Source: JANXLS01 sp038227045
GTDB taxonomy: Bacteria > Planctomycetota > SZUA-567 > H5-PLA8
Reading direction: 5' to 3'
DNA: 19,682 bases
Assembly (NCBI GenBank): GCA_038227045.1
Contig: JBBRQD010000098.1
Location: 1 to 19,682 of the forward strand
Made by a program: the position numbers and the translations under genes. Shown here piece by piece: positions 17,179 to 19,682 of the stretch (position 1 is its first letter; every line of letters starts with the position of its first letter). The notes under the pieces are model-generated. The model saw only the letters and a list, made by a program, of their open reading frames with translations. It was not told the DNA's origin and did no database searches.

Positions 17179-17226
17179 GGGCATCCCAGCACTGGCAAGC
17201 GGGCGGCACTCGCCTAAAATGTTAAC

Positions 17227-17673
17227 ATGGACTTTCAAGTAGACCCTTCGGCACCACCCATCCTGACCGGGTATCTCCTGGACGTGCTGAAATTTCTTTT
17301 GGAAAATATTCCGGGCGACGCAGTATCGTTGACGGCGCTACGGAACAAGCTCGCCGGCCAGTTGAGCAGAAGTGGCTTAAAGACGAAGTTCATTGAGCTT
17401 GCGATCTCCGACGCACGCAAGTGTGGATGGATCGAGACCGTTCCCGGAAGCACGCCGGAAATGGTGCGATTTGCCGCAAACGGTCTGGCTAGGCAGCAGG
17501 GCGTATGTGCGGCACCGCGCGAGGCGGAAGTGCCACGGATTACGGCGCGAGCGAAAGAGGAATCTTCATCAAAGGACAATATCTTCAAGAACAAAAATGG
17601 CCGTTGGGAAATCGTCTACGACGGTCAGGAAATCCACATCAACGGCAATCGCGTCGGATACGTGTATGCATAA
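17227..17673 (+). CDS. Unrecognised 148-residue protein of the inferred element
   Basis: The N-terminal half (LTGYLLDVLKFLLENIPGDA through ISDARKCGWIETVPGSTPEM) looks like a small helical, perhaps winged-helix, fold. A charged linker (about residues 100-118: ITARAKEESSSKDN) follows. The tail, GRWEIVYDGQEIHINGNRVG, resembles the W-x-I-x-Y-x-G strand that opens a domain in some bacterial regulators, where a longer domain would normally continue. This gene stops five residues later, so it may be truncated. No strong ribosome binding site is seen before the ATG. Function is unknown; it is the first clear gene inside the inferred element. Confidence 0.55.
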   Translation: MDFQVDPSAPPILTGYLLDVLKFLLENIPGDAVSLTALRNKLAGQLSRSGLKTKFIELAISDARKCGWIETVPGSTPEMVRFAANGLARQQGVCAAPREAEVPRITARAKEESSSKDNIFKNKNGRWEIVYDGQEIHINGNRVGYVYA

Positions 17674-17781
17674 TACACCATGAACACTCCCCGTCGTACC
17701 CGAAAATTGTCGTCTGCGTGCTTCGGTTAAGAGAGGGGGCGAGGAATCTTTGGTTCCATACCCGCCGAAAAAGGAGGCTCC

Positions 17782-17883
17782 ATGAGGCTCCTGCGTTGTA
17801 AAAGGGTTTACAGGAGCGAACGGTCGTCAGGAGTCTTTTTGCCGAGCGAGCATCTCGCTGGGCCGCTACATATGAGTGCTTAA
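17782..17883 (+). CDS. Possible 33-residue peptide with strong Shine-Dalgarno
   Basis: ATG at 17782 is preceded by a perfect AAGGAGG at 17771-17777, four bases from the start, and the frame ends at TAA 17881-17883. The product (MRLLRCKRVYRSERSSGVFL, then a short tail) is basic and has no known domain. Pairing between AGGAG (17772-17776), CTCCT (17788-17792) and a second AGGAG (17812-17816) could form alternative hairpins around the start. It may be a leader peptide, a tiny protein or chance. The rest of 17674-17781 shows nothing clear. Confidence 0.25.
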   Translation: MRLLRCKRVYRSERSSGVFLPSEHLAGPLHMSA

Positions 17884-17884
17884 C

Positions 17885-18106
17885 TCATCGAGGCGCAAAT
17901 CCAGAGGACACGACTTTGCCTGTGGAATCGTCGATTTTAACCCAGACGTTCCGCCCCATCCAATTGGCGTTACTCTTAACCACCCAATAACGCCCTCTCT
18001 GTATGAACCATTGTCGTTTAATCCACGCTTTAACTGGCGGTTCCCATGGCCACCCGTTCTTGTCAGCGATTTCTTTTGCCGCAGCAATGGCTTCATCTGA
18101 TTTCAT
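17885..18106 (-). CDS. Small conserved-looking 73-residue protein
   Basis: The ATG at 18106 is preferred over the longer frame starting at 18259: GAGGC lies five to eight bases upstream, and the extra residues of the longer frame have no protein-like character and overlap the IS remnant. The product begins MKSDEAIAAAKEIADKNGWP, continues with an aromatic strand RYWVVKSNANWMGRNVWVKI and ends IDDSTGKVVSSGFAPR. This helix then strand, strand, DD-TG-VV layout is like small PepSY-type stand-alone proteins, but no precise family is claimed. It has no signal peptide, so it is probably cytoplasmic. It is convergent with the possible 33-residue peptide. Confidence 0.6.
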   Translation of the reverse strand: MKSDEAIAAAKEIADKNGWPWEPPVKAWIKRQWFIQRGRYWVVKSNANWMGRNVWVKIDDSTGKVVSSGFAPR

Positions 18107-18199
18107 TTTCGCCTCGAAATAATGTACCCTGCTACTGTTTTGGTTCAACGCAAATTGGACACTGACCGGTATAGATAAGAGAGAACCGGAGGCGTCAAG

Positions 18200-18532
18200 A
18201 TGTCTGAAAAGCGGAGGAGTTGGACGGGAGAACAGATCGCCGCGTTGTTGAAGCGGCATTTCGTGGGCAAAGAGGATATTTCAAAAATCTGTCAGGTGTA
18301 CCCCCTACGAAATAAACTACGCAGAACGCTGTTGAAGTGGCAGAGTAAACGTACCCCTCCTGAACGAAAGAAATCCGTGCTTAACAAGGGCACGGCTGAA
18401 GGCCACGCGGCGGCAGGACAAGTGCCGCTTGCTGGTCTTTGGCGACGTTGTAACGCTCCAAACCGTTTGCCTATAGCTACGCGACCTCTGCGCAATGACA
18501 GTTCAATTGCGCACGGCTCTGTTCGGGAATGA
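18200..18532 (+). pseudogene. Decayed IS transposase, 5' end (IS3/IS911 orfA-like)
   Basis: A GGAGG (18188-18192) precedes an ATG at 18200. The product begins SEKRRSWTGEQIAALLKRHF and continues GKEDISKICQVYPL, the helix-turn-helix start typical of IS3/IS911-type orfA proteins. From about residue 37 (18308) the match is lost: the expected W-rich third helix is replaced by unrelated residues, and the rest of the frame to 18532 looks random. The gene is therefore truncated and probably inactive. The preceding sequence from about 18122 (TGTACCCTGCTACTG) may be the left end of the IS; no right end with matching repeat is seen. Confidence 0.5.
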
Positions 18533-18661
18533 GGGCGCCTGGATCGGGAAGGCAGATCAGACATGTTTGCATTGGAATCAGGGGCGAGACGATGCGACCG
18601 AGCGGACTCAGGCGAGCCAGCGTAATGCTGGGATTCGGTCGTCGTCATGGACAGCATGACG
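18489..18661. other. Hairpin-rich non-coding stretch, candidate structured RNA
   Basis: Four perfect stems lie in a row. TGCGCAAT/ATTGCGCA (18489-18496 with 18506-18513) has a 9-base loop. CGACCGA/TCGGTCG (18595-18601 with 18635-18641) encloses CCAGC/GCTGG (18617-18621 with 18627-18631, loop GTAAT). CGTCATG/CATGACG (18643-18649 with 18655-18661) has the loop GACAG. A T-run (18677-18681) follows. Neither strand has a gene with a convincing domain here. It may be a small RNA, part of the decayed IS, or a terminator region. Base pairing is seen directly; function is inferred. Confidence 0.35.
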
Positions 18662-18705
18662 TGCGACTATATCGAGTTTTTGTGAGTGGCACCACTTTTT
18701 CGCCG

Positions 18706-19682
18706 TCAATTTACAAGAGCCATGCAATTCGACTGCAATACCCTCTCGACAATCCCCAGCACGACGCCCGGCAAGTCGCAAACTGACTTCAGGACTTCGG
18801 CGTTTGTATAAAACTGGCGCACGCGCTCCTCGCCGATTCCGATGCCGAACAGGAACATGCCGTCCGATTCTTTCGCCTCGATCGCCTTGCAGACCATCAG
18901 GAGATGCCGCTCCAGTTCGCCGGTGTTGGCCCGATGCGCCTGAGGCATTCCGTCGCTGATAGAGATCAGCAATTTGGTCTTTTCGGGACGCGCCGCCAAG
19001 CGCTGGGAAGCCCATAGCAGGGCTTCGCCGTCCAAGTTGTCCTGAAGTGCAACTTCGGAGAAGACTGCGCTGGGGTCGGCGTTTTCGGTGAATGACTTGA
19101 ACACGAGTCCCTGAAATGGCACGACTCGGCTGAATTCGCCGCAATCCTCCGCGCCGAACTCACCAGTCTTGATCATCGCTTGGACTCGATCCGACTGGGT
19201 CGTGTGCCCCAGGATTTCATGCGGGATTCCGATGCTCCGTAGCACTTCTGACAATGCGGCGGCCGACTTTCGAGCAATCGAGATATGCGACTCCGTCGCG
19301 CGGCCCACCGAAGACATGGACCCCGAGCAATCGATTAGCAGTGAAACGGCGAACTTCGGGTCAATTCGCTTGACCGTCTCACGCCAGACTTTGGAAAGAT
19401 CGACAGGAATCCCGCGCAGGCCCAACCCAACCCGATAGGCTTTTCTGGGATCGAGCCGACCGTTCTCGAAGTTGAGTTGCAGTCGGTTTCGCATGGGCGA
19501 TTGAATTTTCCGCAATCGGTCCGCCATTTGTAAACGGCGGTTGAAAACTGGAGCGGTGGGCGGTCGAAAAACGTAGCACTTTGCCCAAAGTACTGCTTCC
19601 TGCTCAAATGTCCATTCGCTCTGTGAGACGACTATTTGGATTCTGATTTTTGAGGATCGTCGCCACCGTTTGCCTTGCGACG
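18706..19682 (-). CDS. CobT-like VWA-domain protein, 5' end beyond the window
   Basis: The frame is open to the right edge of the window, so the start lies outside; an ATG at 19527 is internal to a longer open reading (upstream residues include EWTFEQEAVLWAKCYVFRPP). The C-terminal part resembles the von Willebrand factor A domain of cobaltochelatase subunit CobT: VSLLIDCSGSMS carries the MIDAS motif DxSxS (Asp66, Ser68, Ser70 counted from the 19527 ATG), followed by DGEALLWASQRLAARPEKTK, LISISDGMPQ and a C-terminal VLGIVERVL. In CobN-CobS-CobT the subunit works with the AAA+ ATPase CobS; similar pairs occur in phages and mobile elements, where the role differs. No cobalamin gene is in the window, so the vitamin role is not assumed. 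Confidence 0.8.
   Translation of the reverse strand, partial: SQGKRWRRSSKIRIQIVVSQSEWTFEQEAVLWAKCYVFRPPTAPVFNRRLQMADRLRKIQSPMRNRLQLNFENGRLDPRKAYRVGLGLRGIPVDLSKVWRETVKRIDPKFAVSLLIDCSGSMSSVGRATESHISIARKSAAALSEVLRSIGIPHEILGHTTQSDRVQAMIKTGEFGAEDCGEFSRVVPFQGLVFKSFTENADPSAVFSEVALQDNLDGEALLWASQRLAARPEKTKLLISISDGMPQAHRANTGELERHLLMVCKAIEAKESDGMFLFGIGIGEERVRQFYTNAEVLKSVCDLPGVVLGIVERVLQSNCMALVN

Noticed and set aside
18489..18530. Group II intron domain V
   Set aside because: The hairpin has a 9-base loop instead of the GNRA-type loop, and no intron-encoded reverse transcriptase is present.
1..19682. CRISPR array
   Set aside because: No regularly spaced direct repeats are seen.

Overview
The window suggests a member of the Planctomycetes/Verrucomicrobia group (PVC superphylum). 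This rests on protein families only: DUF1549/DUF1553 cytochrome-type proteins next to a Tat-exported DUF1501 protein and a PPC-domain protein, paired exported PQQ-type beta-propellers, and very large exported carbohydrate-active proteins with LamG and DUF2341 domains. No species can be named from the sequence.

Layout. Positions 1-321 hold no intact gene, only a possible degraded small ORF. From 322 to 16595 runs one plus-strand block of seven large genes, all with export signals. The order is: a multidomain sialate O-acetylesterase-like protein (322-3345); a 1129-residue glycoside-hydrolase-like protein with an embedded zinc ribbon (3613-7002); two related PQQ-type beta-propeller proteins (7003-8271, 8283-10388); a DUF1549/DUF1553 protein (10501-13029); a DUF1501 protein (13049-14392); and a PPC-domain protein (14412-16595). 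The second to fourth genes are back to back, and the last three are also tightly spaced, so two operons or one long operon are likely. The theme is extracytoplasmic attack on esterified glycans plus the poorly understood DUF1549/DUF1553/DUF1501 surface system.

At 16595 the character changes. A 165-bp imperfect palindrome (16629-16793) is followed by the 3' half of a CAT-anticodon tRNA on the minus strand (16842-16887) with no 5' half. Two copies of TTTGTACCCA lie just beyond it. This is the usual signature of the far end of an integrative element inserted in a tRNA gene, so the sequence right of about 16888 is probably the element and the left is chromosome.

The inferred element (about 16888 to beyond 19682) carries an unrecognised 148-residue protein, a short possible peptide with a perfect Shine-Dalgarno, a 73-residue minus-strand protein, a decayed IS transposase start, a hairpin-rich non-coding stretch, and a CobT-like VWA-domain gene cut by the window edge. 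No integrase is visible; if present it should lie beyond the right edge near the intact tRNA.
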